Notes: a model not told the origin generated them from the letters alone. Counted from the stretch's first letter, positions 25,401 to 38,095 are shown. The stretch is DNA of 64,000 nt from Plasmodium malariae (GCF_900090045.1 NC_041783.1:701001-765000), one strand, 5' to 3'. Numbers and translations: made by a program.

Positions 25401-27734
25401 GCTCTGATTACTATATGTTATATAAATAAATAAATGTGGATATTTTGTTAATAATGGATTTATAATATTTTGAAAATCTAGCACACTTGCAGTTAATCCA
25501 TGTTGAAATATAAAATAGTGCGGGTTTTTTAAAGTCATATTATATTTCTTTTTACATTCGAGACAGTGACATGATATAGAATTAAAGAAACAGTAACAAC
25601 GTGAACATTGCCTTATTGTACCAAATGCTTTTATAATATCATATAAACATAATGGGAATGGTTTTTTTTGTGTTTCATCTATGTAATAAAATTTCTTTAT
25701 ATAATTCAAATTGTTTTTATATTTATTATATACCCTTTCATTGTAAGTACTTGAATTATTCTTTTGCTCATCAAGAACCTTTTCACTGCTTACATTTGTA
25801 TTACATATATTATCATTTAACGTACTACCTATTTCTACACAACTATTTTGACAATCGTTCACTTCATTATATTTTTTGCTATTCCTCATGGAGTTCCACT
25901 TCTCGCTCCACTGTATATTAAGTGAATAACTCCTTCTTACGTGGTGGTAGCTCGCTGCATACTTACAACGACTATTTTTGTTGTAACAACTTCTATTGTT
26001 ACAGCGAATGCTATTGTTACGGTGATTGCTACTGTTACAGTAATTACTATTATTATAAGAATTACTAATGTCATAGTAACTGCTATCATTATGGTAGTTT
26101 CCACCGATAAGCATATTATAATTATTACCATCGTTATAATAGTCATAATAGTTATTAATAATCATCTTATTATTGTTCCCACTATTATTCGTTTGCCCAC
26201 GGTCATTTTTATTGCTACAACTATTATTGTTGCCATTATTTTTGCTATTGTTACTGCTCGAAAAATTTTTATTTTCCCCATTGAAAAGATCATTCCCCTT
26301 TTTGCTGGTATTTTCATTTCTCCCTCTCTTTCCCTTTTCGCTATACTGTATATTACACCGCATATTATATGGCATATTATATGGCATATTATATGGCTTA
26401 TTATACTGCATGTTATTATAATCATAACACTGTAACTTTCCATAGGCGATATTATTATTATTATTGCACCTACTAATCTTCATCATTTTTGCTCCTTTCC
26501 CTCCTTTCTCCTCCTCTTCGTTTTTTAACAGGTTATGTAAAGGTAAAGCAGGTTCACTCAATCTTTTAAATCTGTATTCACTACATTTGCGTTTATTCCT
26601 TATATTTGAATTGCTATTGGATAGAAATGTTTCATTATTACTCCCACTAATGTTGTTACCACTCCCGTTAATATTTCTAGCACTCGCACCGATGTTGTTA
26701 CCACTCACATCGATTCTGTTGCCATTTTGATGTTTCGAAACGTCCTTTGCATTAATCCCTTCCGAACAGAGGTCTTCTTTTTTTTTACCTCTTTCGTCAT
26801 CCAACGAAATGGTTTCAAAAGAATTGTTATTATTACTCATGTCATCTGATGATGCTACATTTTTGTAATAAAATAAATCACTACTATCACAATTTCCCAA
26901 ATTATTACTATCATAGAATGTTTTTCTTTTACTCTCATTATTTTTTTGACTATTATTTTCATATTCATTATCGCTATTAAACAACTCTTTTCTTATATTT
27001 AGATAATTACTATAATGTATATTTATACTTCTCTTTTCATTAATTAATGTATGATCACTTTTTACACTTGCACTACTACTAGAATTACTAGAATAAGAGA
27101 CATCTCTTAATTTATGATATTTTTTGTTATATTTATATTTTTTACAAAATTTTTTAAACAAGTATTTTTCTTCTTTAATTGTATTTTTTATTTTAATATC
27201 ATGTAAATTATTGTAGTCCAGCTGTGCTAGCATAAACCTTACAAACTCGTATGGAGCACTCATCGTTGAACTGGTATCAAAATACGTATTTTCATCATAT
27301 ATCAAATCATATACATGCTCATGTATCTTTTCTTTATAAATTTCCTTTTCTAAAATTTCGTCTAACAAATTCAATGAACAGAACCAGCAGAAATTTCTTA
27401 TCCATTTTTTTTTCTCACAATTTGTATTATCATTTTTTTTCCTATTATCTACTTCTTGTATTTGTTCATCCGTCTCCTTATTCTTACATTCTTTCTGTTT
27501 TGTTTTTGCAGCATTAATATTCTTTATGTTTTTTTTTTTAAATAATAAACTATCAACATTGTTCTCATTATTTGAACTGCTAAATAAATTTAAAAGAATA
27601 TTTTTATTGTTGTTAAAAAAATTAGCACTTCTTTTTGCTTCCTTTGCATCATCAATTGTTTCAAGCATCTCAAATGGGTTCCTATTTGCGGAGAATATAG
27701 ATTCACTTCTATAAGATGAATTTTTTTCTTTCAT
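22467..27734 (-). CDS. Large DUF676 / alpha-beta hydrolase serine esterase, with two frameshifts
   Basis: A 5268-bp reading region (1755 residues if read through) interrupted twice. Frame 1 runs 27734-23859, frame 2 covers about 23303-23880, and frame 1 resumes to 22467. Both switches are at homopolymer A runs (15 A at about 23866-23880; 21 A at about 23351-23371). The N-terminal 650 residues are Asn/Ser/Lys-rich. A cysteine cluster at about 707-726 (CSRCYCFF...CHCLECKKK) could bind zinc. The hydrolase core follows: oxyanion strand FIFQHGLTASVLDFQN, nucleophile elbow IGHSLGG with Ser814, FACPHIGVHEN, and NTQSDWLVG (probable acid region). This matches the DUF676 putative serine esterase family (lipase-like). 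Position fits PF3D7_1116100. Long poly-Asn tracts follow. The substrate is unknown. The frameshifts are probably assembly errors in A runs rather than inactivation, because coding character resumes in all three parts. Confidence 0.85.
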
Positions 27735-29191
27735 TTCATCTTGTCATTTCTATTATCATTTATAGTTACGTATATTACATCTCCTAATTTTTATATTAAC
27801 CCTTTATTAATAAATTTATCTTTCTATGCATAAAACAAATTTTAACAATTCATAGAACGATAAAAAAAAAAAAAAGAAAAAATACAAAAAACGAAAAAAC
27901 GAAAAAACGAAAAAATGAAAAAATGAAAAAATGAAAAAATGAAAATACGAAAAAATGAAAATACGAAAAAATGAAAAAATGAAAAAACGAAAATACGAAA
28001 AAATGAAAAAAAATGAAAAAACGAAAAAATGAAAATAAAATTAAGTAAAATCATATAAAGTCAAATCCTATGTTAAAGATATATATATATATATATATAT
28101 ACGCATGCATAGTGTAAATACGTTTACACAAATTCAAATTATAAGATGTACAGTAAGTTTCATTTTATCTTATTTTTTAAAAATGTCTTCTGTTTCATAC
28201 TTTTGATATATAAAATTGATATATATAAAAATTAAAAATTGCATATACATATAAACTCCTATATGCATATGTAGCTAAATTAAAAAAATATATATAACAA
28301 TGCATTGTTTTATTGTTTTGCTGTTTTTATGTTTTATTTCCTGTTTTACTGTTTTGCTGTTTTATTCCTGTTTTACTGTTTTGCTGTTTTATTCCTGTTT
28401 TACTGTTTTGCTGTTTTATTCCTGTTTTACTGTTTTACTGTTTTATTCTATAATTTTTTTTCACCCCGTGCTTGCTTTGCTTATTATTAACTAAAGTTTA
28501 TACGTTTGCATAAAAAAAACGTTTATATGACAAAAACTCTATTGGTATATTTTTCTACAATTATGTTAAAAAAAAAAACAGATGTACACGCGTATAAGTG
28601 GTATGTATATATATATATATATTACATACATATAAAAGTATAGTCATATAAACAATAAATTTATACAAAAAGTGTATTAAAAAAAATTCAAAATACATTA
28701 ATTCGTTTGTATTAACATATATAATCAATATTTTAAAATTTCATATATATCTAAATATACACAGTATATATATATATTTTATATATTATACATATATAAC
28801 AAATAAAATTATCAACAAATAAAAATTTTAGAAGCTTTAAAACATATATATATTTATGTTTACTAAATATGTACATATAAATGCATAATATACATTATTT
28901 TCTTCATTTTTATAATATCCTTTGTTTCTTCAATTATTATTAGTTACAACAATTTTGTAATTTCACAAAGAAAAAAAAAATATAAACGCTCCAGACTGTT
29001 TAAAAAAATTGACATTAAAAATGTAAAAAAAAAAAAAAAAAAAATGATTTGTTCATAAATATACATAATATTATATATTGCAATAGGGAAATATTACAAA
29101 ACTGTACACACTATAAATGTAATAATAAATATATAACAGTATATTTTATTCCTTTAAAATTCTATATTTCCTTTAGTTAAATTTATAGGTA

Positions 29192-29228
<37 letters not shown>

Positions 29229-29894
29229 ACAAATAATTCTTGTGTATGTAAAATTGTTGATAGGCTAGTAAAAATGAAACATCCGCATATGTAATAATAC
29301 TATCTATATAATAAATGTATTAACTTGCTTAAAAAAAAAATTTTTTTAAATTTAAAATCTTTTTATTAACAGTTAATAATTTTTATATAGATTTTAGCTA
29401 GAAAGGGAAAAAAATTTAATCTTTTAAAGTGTATAATTAAAAAAAAAAAGAATAAAAGGTTATATAGTTAAACTAAAATGATTACTAGGTGTGTTCATAT
29501 AGTTTAAAAAATAGTTTAAATACAAAAAATAAAATATATGTAGTACTGATTAAAATTTAAAAAATATATTTATACATATACATATATATGTATTATATGA
29601 ATATATATTTATTAATGCTATAAAATTGTAATGTAAAATGAAAAATAAAGTGAAACATCAAGTAAAATGTAGAGATTGTGATATTATTACTTTACCTAAA
29701 AACCTTTTTTATTTACATATAATATAATACCCATAAAGGTAAAAAATATTGAAACCCACAAATTCAAGTTGTGTAATTAGTACATTATATATAAATGCAA
29801 AAACAGTAGGAAAACGGTTCACTATAGCTCTCAGAATTTAAAAAAAAAAAAAATATTTATACATAAAAATTCTCTACAACATTATATTTTTATA
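27735..29894. other. Intergenic region, AT- and repeat-rich
   Basis: About 2.2 kb between the esterase (5' end) and PDX2 (3' end), so it includes the esterase promoter. It holds a purine-rich GAAAAAAT/GAAAAAAC repeat at about 27880-28040, a 27-bp repeat at 28300-28450, and long (TA)n. No gene was seen. Confidence 0.65.
28300..28452. repeat. 27-bp minisatellite (CCTGTTTTACTGTTTTGCTG...)
   Basis: Four to five copies of a T-rich unit built from TGTTTTACTGTTTTGCTG plus TTTTATTCC. Open in two frames as Phe/Leu/Tyr/Cys strings, which I regard as artefact. Confidence 0.9.
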
Positions 29895-31985
29895 TTACTT
29901 TAAATGTTTTTTATTATATTTAACTTTCTCAAAAAAATATTGATGAAAACAAATATACGGCATTAATTCCGGGTGAAAAACGGTTCCTATACAATTGTTC
30001 TGTTCAACCGCTATAAACAAAATAAAAGAAGAAGAAAGAGAAAAAAAACAGTATATTTTTGTTATAAATATATATGTATATATAAATATATATGTATATA
30101 TAAATGTATATGTACAAATAAATGTATATGTATATATAAAAGTATATGTATATATAAAAGTATATGTATATATAAAAGTATATATATATATAAAAGTATA
30201 TGTATATATAAAAGTATATGTATATATAAAAGTATATGTATATATAAAAGTATATGTATATATAAAAGTATATGTATATATAAATGTATATGTATGTATA
30301 AATGTATATGTATATATAAATGTATATGTATATATAAATGTATATGTATATATAAATGTATATGTATGTATATTTATATACATATGTATTTATAAATAAA
30401 GTCCGAATGACTTTTGCAAAAGCTAAGAATAAACAAATATGCGTAAGGTGTTTACAAGATGTTCAGAATTTTACCTGCTATAATATTAGTGCCATAAGGT
30501 TCGTGTGAAAAAGTTGCAAGAGTTTCAACCTTGGAAAAAATTAAAAAGAAAATTTTAATTAGTAAAAAGAATATATACATACATACATGCAGTAGACACG
30601 TAGGTGATTAATCTTTGTTTTGGTGTATAATAAGTTTCTCTTTTTTCTTTTTTCTTTTCTTTTTTCCTTTTTTTAAATAAAAATACATTGTCCGATAATA
30701 TTCCTTTTATATATGGGGCTCGTATACAAGCTGCCCTTAAATTTTTTTTGAAAACGCTATTTTGTGAATTTATATTTAAGGAGCATATAAAGCTATCATT
30801 CTAAAAGGGTAAAGGTACAAGGAAAAATAAATAAATGTTCAAATTTTTCATTCTTGGTGAAGTTAACAAAAAATAAAAAATATATATAAAAATATAAAAA
30901 GATATAAAAAAAATATAAAACAAATGTGTATTAATAATTTTTATTTTAACTTGAGAACCATAGTAATTTCTACTAATGGTTATGTCCAGTCCCCCCAATG
31001 AAAAATTATTTCCATATGCATTGTACATTTCGTTGTTTTCGACATTTTTTGACAAAAGAATGCATCCTATATGAAATAAAAAACAAGTGAACTAATGATA
31101 ATTAAGGCCCTTTGTACAGGATCAGAAAGAAACTCATTCTGTGCTTAACAAGTTATATGTGCGCATAGATATATAAATATATATATACATTAATTACTTT
31201 TTCCGTTACATTATCCTTTCTATTTATTTTTACCTGCACATGTTCCCCAAGTTGGCTTTTTCTCAACATGTATGAAGTTTTTCAAAGCCTACGACATAAT
31301 TTAATTCAGAAAAAAAGAATAAAATATATACACAAATAAATAAATAAATATATAAACAAACAAATAAGTAAAAAAATATATAAACAAACAAATAAGTAAA
31401 AAAATATATAAACAAACAAATAAGTAAAAAAATATATAAACAAACAAATAAGTAAAAAAATATATAAACAAACAAATAAATAAAAAAAAAAAAAAAAAAA
31501 TCATTTTGCACTTGGTACAGTGTCTATATATTTTAAATTTAACAGAATATGTGTATGTTGCATTTTTTTACGTTATATAAGGAATCATTATCATAGGAAA
31601 AGCATTTTCTTAATGTGGTAGATTCTCCCCCTGGTATTACTAAACCATCACACAAGCTTAAATCTGATTTATCTCTAACCTTCAAAATTTCAAAAGCAGA
31701 TGATTTTATTTTCTTATATTTTTACATGTACGCACTATTAAAAAATTGCACACTCAAATGTACATATATTTGTACCATTATGGATAAATATTTATCTGTG
31801 CCCATATGTATGTATATCCGCATATATGTATGTATGTACGTCCACATATCTGTATGTATATAAGTGCACATGTAGTATTCTACTTCCTTAATCTTCAGTG
31901 AGGGTTCCTCCAATTTAAGAAAGTGTTTTATGTGTGGCTGAAAATCCCCTTGTAGAGATAAAACCCCTATAGTGGTTTCTTCCAT
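29895..31985 (-). CDS. PDX2: Pyridoxal 5'-phosphate synthase glutaminase subunit
   Basis: Seven minus-strand exons: 31884-31985, 31572-31679, 31234-31288, 30951-31066, 30687-30800, 30475-30529 and 29895-30010. All phases agree and give 221 residues (the P. falciparum protein is about 219). Class I glutamine amidotransferase fold: start [32 protein letters not shown] (oxyanion/substrate loop), nucleophile GTCAGCILLS with Cys87, then YGSQ, and the catalytic VFHPEL with His196 and Glu198. The enzyme hydrolyses glutamine and channels ammonia to PDX1, which makes pyridoxal 5'-phosphate. It acts as a PDX1/PDX2 complex in the cytosol; no PDX1 is in this window. Introns 2 and 6 carry tandem repeats. 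The catalytic residue numbers equal those of P. falciparum PDX2, which supports the exon model. Confidence 0.96.
30060..30372. repeat. 18-bp minisatellite in PDX2 intron 6
   Basis: About 17 copies of a unit like AGTATATGTATATATAAA, with AGT- and AAT-type variants in blocks. It fills most of the last intron of PDX2 (30011-30474). Long Ile/Tyr/Val/Thr frames on both strands are artefacts. Confidence 0.95.
31320..31500. repeat. About 28-bp tandem repeat in PDX2 intron 2
   Basis: Unit containing AACAAACAAATAAGTAAAAA followed by AATATATA, about five copies, within the intron 31289-31571. Confidence 0.9.
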
Positions 31986-33298
31986 TATGAATAAATAGGG
32001 ACTACTTCCAAATAAGGATTTAAATATAAATATAAATATTTATATTATATATAATGTTAAAATTGTTGTGACATTAATATTGAGTTGCATTAATGACTTA
32101 AGAACATTATGTTCTTGTTCTAATCTTGATATTCTCTATTGTTGTTACCCTATTTTTGTTTTTCTAATTATTCCTATTAACTAGTATTAAAAAAAAAAAA
32201 AAAAAAAATACAAGTAAACTTAAAGATTAATATCCCAATTACACAGAATAAATAACATGTTCACCCTTTTAAGGGGTATAAATAAAATATATATATTTTT
32301 TTTTAATTTATTATATTGTAAAAGTACAGAAAATAATATCGAAATGAATGAATGGAAAAGGGCTAATCTACAAACTCCTAATTTTTTTTTTACAAAAATG
32401 AAAAAATATAAAATATATAATTAAAAAGATTGATAAAAGAATATGATTGTACATGTATTAGAATGTATTTTATTGTATTGTTTTATATTCCATTGTATCA
32501 TCTTATATTATATCAAACTGTAATACAATATTTCTTTTTAATTGCTTTATATTGCGTTATATATTGTATGCACAAGTACGCTTAACAATATGAATTAATT
32601 AAAAAATTAAAATGATAATAAAAATGAAAATAAAAATAAAAATAGAATAGAATAGATTAGAATTGGAACCATTCACATGCGTATTTATTTTTATAATATA
32701 CACAGCTAAAAATGGTAATAATAAAAAAAAAGAAAAACAGAAAAAGGGAAAATTTTTTTTTTAGTTTTTAATTTATAATTTTTACAATTTTATAATTTTA
32801 CAATTTTAAAAGTTTAAATGTTTATATGTTTAAATGTTTAAATGTTCATTTTCGTAAACATTTCAAATAATGCAAATTTGCAAAAAATAAGAACTCACGG
32901 GAGAAAATTCAGAAGGATATGAGGGAATATTTTTGTGACAAGCTAATAAAGCATACTGGAAAATGATCAATGCGTGAAAAGACGAGTTGATGAAATGATT
33001 TATAGATTTTACAGATGAATAAATTGAAAAATTGGTAAATCAGAAAGTACTAAGCAAAAAGAATGAAAACTCACTGAATTACAAATGCAGCTGTAAAAAA
33101 AAAAAAAAAAAAAAAATTTAAATTAAACTAAAATAAAAAAAGAATAAAATAAAATAAATTAAATTGAACTGAATAAAACTAAATTAACCTGAATCAAACT
33201 AAATTGATTTAAGTTGAATTAAATCGAAATGATTTGAACTCTTTTGAAATGGACTAAGTTGAACTTGCCCTCGAAACCATTTTTATTTTTCTTCAAAA
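31986..33298. other. Intergenic region, divergent promoters of PDX2 and cyclophilin
   Basis: About 1.3 kb of AT-rich DNA with poly-A (32189-32208, 33092-33115) and TATTGTATTG-like stretches. It separates two divergently transcribed genes and should hold both promoters. No gene was seen. Confidence 0.65.
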
Positions 33299-33925
33299 AT
33301 GTCTTTAAGTTTACATACGAATTATGGTGATATAAAAATGGAACTGTTTTGCTACGAAGTCCCCAAAACATGCAAAGTACGCGAAAAAAATAAAATAAAA
33401 ATAGAAGTAAAAAATAAAAATACACACAAAAGCATAAACAAAGGCGTAAACAAAGGCATATACAAAAGCGTAAACAAAAGAGTAAACAACCTACGCAGAA
33501 ATTACAAAATTAGTATTTTACGTGTGTTATGCTTTATACGTTGAAATGTATGCGAAAATGTACTGAGCCGTTTTGGTAATTTCTCCTTTAGAACTTTTTA
33601 GCCTTATGCGCCTCGGGGTATTACGACAACACAAAGTTTCACAGGTTATAGTATGTACATACGAGTACATACGTATATACGTACATATGCATATATATAT
33701 CTATAGACGTAAAACTTACAAACGTTACGCTCAAGTATTACGCTCTGTTTTTTCTTTTCTTCGTTCACAGAAATATCAAAGGTTTTGCCATACAGGGGGG
33801 GGATCCAACAAATACGGGAAAAGGTGGAGAGAGCATTTACGGCAAATATTTTGACGACGAATTTGATTCAACTTTAAAGGTTTAACAGAAATGAAACAAC
33901 AGTGAAAATTAGTTGTACGTACGTA

Positions 33926-33972
<47 letters not shown>

Positions 33973-35060
33973 ATATGTATATATATGTACGTTTTATAGA
34001 ATGCTTTACGACTGAGATGAATAAAGCTGAATGATGATGTTTCTTAATAGATGCTACTTTTTATGCATATATGTACCTGTGTATATATATATAATTGCTA
34101 TAATTACATACATACATATGTGCTTATATACAAAAATGCATATATGCGCAGCACGACAAAAGAGGAATGGTATCCATGGCAAATAGGGGAAAACCAAATA
34201 CGAATGGATCCCAGTTTTTTATAACGTATTCTAGACAACCACATCTTAATGGGATCTATGCTGTTTTTGGAAGGTAACGAAAAAAGAAAAAAATATATGC
34301 ATAAATAAGGATAAATATAAAGATGTAATATGAAACATTGTATAGCGTAACATGTAAAGCGTAACACATAAAACGAAACAACGATAAGCTCATTGTTAAT
34401 AAACCTACAATAAACTTTTTATCGTAATGTAAAACGATGATAAATAAAAAGAAAAATATCTGTGCATGTTGTTAGAATGCTTATATATGTTTACTTCCAC
34501 AATGAGGCCTCAAAAATGGGGGAGTAAACGCGAATATACACGCACAAGTGCGTTCTTATCCGAATGGATGTGCATCCGTGCATATATATATACGCGGCAT
34601 ATGCACGCACATACATATACATACATGTGTACACACATACTCACACACACATAAGCATAGCATAGTAAACACAACACGTAAAAGTCCTCTTGCAAGAATA
34701 AATCTATTTAAAAATGCATTTTACCTTTATTAAAATAAAAAAAAAAATAAATAAATTTGCAGAGTAATCGATGGCATGGATGTTCTATCCGTTCTTGAAA
34801 ATGGTACAACTTCATAAGTAAATTTTGACAAAAACGATAAATTAAAAATGTAAAGGATGACAAAAAATGCATTACAATTTAGATCCTGCCAATTCATAAA
34901 TGTTGTTACGTTATGTTATTCTATGCTGCTCCATGCTGTATCATGCTTTTATTCATTTTTGTTAGAACCGGTAGGGGAGAAAAACAAACCAATAAAGGAT
35001 ATTATAATTGAGTCAGTGACCATACATGCAAATCCCATTGCTGAAGATGAATCTCTGTGA
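33299..35060 (+). CDS. Cyclophilin of the spliceosomal PPIL3/PPIL1 type, peptidyl-prolyl isomerase
   Basis: Six exons: 33299-33376, 33592-33644, 33771-33879, 34152-34273, 34763-34803 and 34966-35060, giving 165 residues with all phases matching. Starts [20 protein letters not shown], the typical short N-terminus of PPIL-type cyclophilins (no signal peptide). Motifs: [56 protein letters not shown] and [19 protein letters not shown]. The catalytic Arg (in FHR), the Phe of SQFFI and the Gln of IQGGD are kept. The cyclosporin-contact Trp is replaced by His (PHLNG), as in PPIL3. Family members sit in spliceosome complexes. I believe this is PF3D7_1116300 (CYP19C) from synteny between PDX2 and SEC12. 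It converges tail-to-tail with SEC12, 106 bp apart. Confidence 0.93.
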
Positions 35061-35166
35061 GTATGAGTATGCCCCTTGCTATGTTTGAACATCAAGTGAA
35101 TAGCCATTATTTCTTACCACTTGGGTGTATTTATTTTTTTGTTACTCTCTCGCTTTTCCGTTACAA

Positions 35167-36426
35167 TCACAGCTCATCGGAGGTCTTTCCCTTTTTCCCA
35201 TGGACAACTTTAATTTTATTCTCGTTGGTCCTATCACGAACTAAACTGTTTATGCGCAAATCGTAACCAACATTGAAGCAGTCAAGCAAAATAATAGATA
35301 TTACAAGTACAATAAGGAGAATGATAAGATATTTCCATATTTTTCTTAAATAACGAAAAGTAAAGGAATTAATATTGAGACAGCTAATACTGTAATCTGC
35401 TCCAGCAGATAGTAAATAACCATCATTTTTAATAAAACACATAGCAGTAATTGGTAATTCATGTTTTTTATAATGAGCTAAAAGAGAAAATTTAGAATTA
35501 TAAATTTTAAGTGCTCCAGTACTAAAACCTAAAGCTAAATATTTTTCATTTGTACTTATAGCTATATTACAACATGGTCTATTATCTAACCAGATAAATT
35601 TCTGTTTTGTACACGTAAATTTTTCTTTTTTATCATTATAATATATAGCCCATATTATTAAATAACTATTACCTCTAGTTGTATAAGCTGTAGTTAATAA
35701 GGTATAAGAATATTCTTTTTTTATATCTATATTTTTTAAAAATTTACAACAACGAAAATTTAATTTATCATTTGAATTTTGTGGATTTTTCATTTGTTCG
35801 GTATGTAAATTAATTAAACTGTGTGTATCCCATAATTTTAATGAGTTATCAGATGAACATGATATTATAATCCGTTCATCTAATGTGATATCACAATCTT
35901 TAATACTATCATCATGTCCTGTAAAATCTCCTAAATGTTCAACAGCTTTGGTAATATCTAAATATAAATTATTATGAACATGTACATATTTATTATCATT
36001 AGTTAATTTCAATTTCCATAAACGTAATGTTTTATCCTCTCCTCCTGTTATTATTAAATCATCATTTGATGAAAATTTAACCACAACTTGTCTTGAATTT
36101 TTTTCACTAAAATCAGTTACAAAAGTTAATAATATATTTGGTCCTGTTTCTTCATTTATTTGAAATATTACACATTCATTTCTTACTGACCCTAACCATA
36201 TATTATGTTTCTCTACATATATGATAGAATCTACTACACCTCTTTGTTCTGTTGTTGACCAAAGAACTTGTAACTTCTTTTCCTTTTCATTAAATGTATT
36301 AATATCTAGTAAATCTTCAATACCATAACTTTTCCCCCCACCCCCTCCTGATGTGACTACATAATTTTCATTGGATCCAATTCCATAAATAGGATAATTT
36401 AAATATGATACCTTTATTTCATTCAT
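35167..36426 (-). CDS. SEC12/PREB-like WD40 guanine nucleotide exchange factor for SAR1
   Basis: Single exon, 419 residues. The N-terminus has the Gly-rich SEC12 signature (VVTSGGGGGKSYGIED). WD40 blades follow; the clearest are DLIITGGEDKTLRLWKLK and DERIIISCSSDNSLKLWDTH. Further blades include YLALGFSTGALKIYNSK and GYLLSAGADYSISCLNI. A single C-terminal hydrophobic segment (YLIILLIVLVISIILLDCF, about 367-387) is followed by a short basic tail of about 30 residues. This is the layout of SEC12: a cytosolic beta-propeller anchored in the ER membrane, which loads SAR1 with GTP to start COPII budding. Position matches the P. falciparum gene annotated as SEC12 (PF3D7_1116400). The catalytic potassium loop was not verified, so activity is inferred from family and context. 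Confidence 0.87.
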   Translation of the reverse strand: MNEIKVSYLNYPIYGIGSNENYVVTSGGGGGKSYGIEDLLDINTFNEKEKKLQVLWSTTEQRGVVDSIIYVEKHNIWLGSVRNECVIFQINEETGPNILLTFVTDFSEKNSRQVVVKFSSNDDLIITGGEDKTLRLWKLKLTNDNKYVHVHNNLYLDITKAVEHLGDFTGHDDSIKDCDITLDERIIISCSSDNSLKLWDTHSLINLHTEQMKNPQNSNDKLNFRCCKFLKNIDIKKEYSYTLLTTAYTTRGNSYLIIWAIYYNDKKEKFTCTKQKFIWLDNRPCCNIAISTNEKYLALGFSTGALKIYNSKFSLLAHYKKHELPITAMCFIKNDGYLLSAGADYSISCLNINSFTFRYLRKIWKYLIILLIVLVISIILLDCFNVGYDLRINSLVRDRTNENKIKVVHGKKGKTSDEL

Positions 36427-37887
36427 GCTGCGCTATTTTTACATATGCTTCTTCCTCATGCGCAGTTCGCACTGCTTATCGGTACATGAGCACACAATAA
36501 ATAATTACGCGTTCATATATACTAACGTACACGCGTGCATAAATACTAACGTACACGCGTGCATATATACTAACATACACGCGTGCATACGTATATATAT
36601 ACTTGCATACTTACGTCCTTACGTACTTTGATTCGTGCACATGTATACTCAGATAAGGCCAAGTATATATAACTGCATACAGTGATCACTTCTTACACTT
36701 TAAACTTGTTCTTTCCGAAGGTGCTTTCTCAGAACACCTTATTATAGTTCCCTCCCTCTACTTGCTCTTTAGTAGAATTATTTTGCTGCTTTAAAATATA
36801 CCTATTGTTATATACGTTCATTTATATAAGCATTTGGAGTACCTCCCTTAGTGTAGCATTATTTAAAAGGTTGTAGTAACGATATGTTACCTTCACAGCG
36901 GCTGTAGCTAAAATATATATCAATGGAACAGCTAAAACACATCAACAGGAGTATATTTTTTGACCTTACTACTACAGCTATTCACTAAATTGCACGATGA
37001 TAATGCCAAAATTGAAAATGCGGGGAAGCAGTATAACAACGGAAAAGGTGAAATGCAAAGGATGAAAAGGAAGACCAAGGGTACAATTTTGTAAATACGT
37101 GTGTGTATAGCTACACAAATATGCAAAAACTGGTAAATATATATCACAAGATGAGATAATACAACATTTTGGAGTAACCTCGTAATTTTTTGGCATAAAA
37201 TTATATATATTTTTTCTTTTTTTTTGTTTCCAATCGTTCTTTATGGAAAAAAAAATAATAAATAATAAAATTTATAAATTAAATTTAAAAATTTATACGG
37301 TTTGAGAAATTATATATGTGAACTTTCCGCATATCATATTGGCTTTATTTTTCCTTTTTTTTATTTTTTCTTTACTCCATTTTTGCTTTATTGTATTTTT
37401 GCTATATTTTATTTTGTTTTATTTATTTTCCTGCAGGTTTAACGGGAGCACATGTAAACGTGTAAACAGAAAGGGAAAAAAATGTATCCCGATTGTTATA
37501 CATGCGTAAAGTAAATGTACAAATGTAAGTGTAATAACGTAAACGTATAAACATGTATGTACTAATATGTTTGTATATATATATATTAATATACGTTTAT
37601 AACCATTTATGCATGTATACTATATGCGTACATTTTTATCAAGAGATAGCGAATTTTTAAATGTTTGTATATATACGTCCTGCACCTGTAATATACATGG
37701 CACATTGCAAGTTATGAATGTACGTATGTGTACTGTGAACATATATATATATATGTATATATATATATAAATACATTTATAAGTTTATATGTTTATCTAT
37801 TTATATATTTACTTATGTATTTATATTTACATAAGCAAGCACGATTATTCAAACTTGTACACATACATACACTGCTTACCTTGCCAG

Positions 37888-38095
37888 AGTCATACTATTT
37901 AATGGTGAAACATATTAGGAAAATTAAAAAATTTCCTCTTCCAAGTAGAATAAAATTATTTAAAATTTTTAAAGTAACTTGTTAAACAAAACGAAAAAAT
38001 AATGAACGCTATATATTATTACTCCTAATGTACATACATGATTCCATCCTAAGAGGAAGGAAAAACGTATAACTGTTCAGGAGGATGGCATCTAA
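37888..38095 (+). CDS. Candidate 3' exons of an unannotated plus-strand gene
   Basis: Two coding-like exons joined in phase 0 across a clean 80-bp AT-rich intron: 37888-37973 (acceptor CTTGCCAG, donor AAA|GTAACT) and 38054-38095 (acceptor CCATCCTAAG, ending in TAA). The first encodes a basic peptide (SYYLMVKHIRKIKKFPLPSR, then IKLFKIFK); the second ends RKEKRITVQEDGI. Upstream coding-like pieces lie at about 36900-37080 and at 37439-37490, but I could not join them in a consistent phase. I do not recognise the protein. It could also be chance. No such gene is annotated between SEC12 and the folate transporter in P. falciparum as far as I recall. Confidence 0.35.

Noticed and set aside
29895..30399. 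Long ORFs across PDX2 intron 6
   Set aside because: They are frames of the 18-bp intronic repeat; only the final exon up to 30010 is PDX2 coding sequence.
34020..34075. Box C-like TGATGA in a cyclophilin intron as a possible C/D snoRNA
   Set aside because: No D box (CTGA) at suitable distance downstream and no terminal stem.
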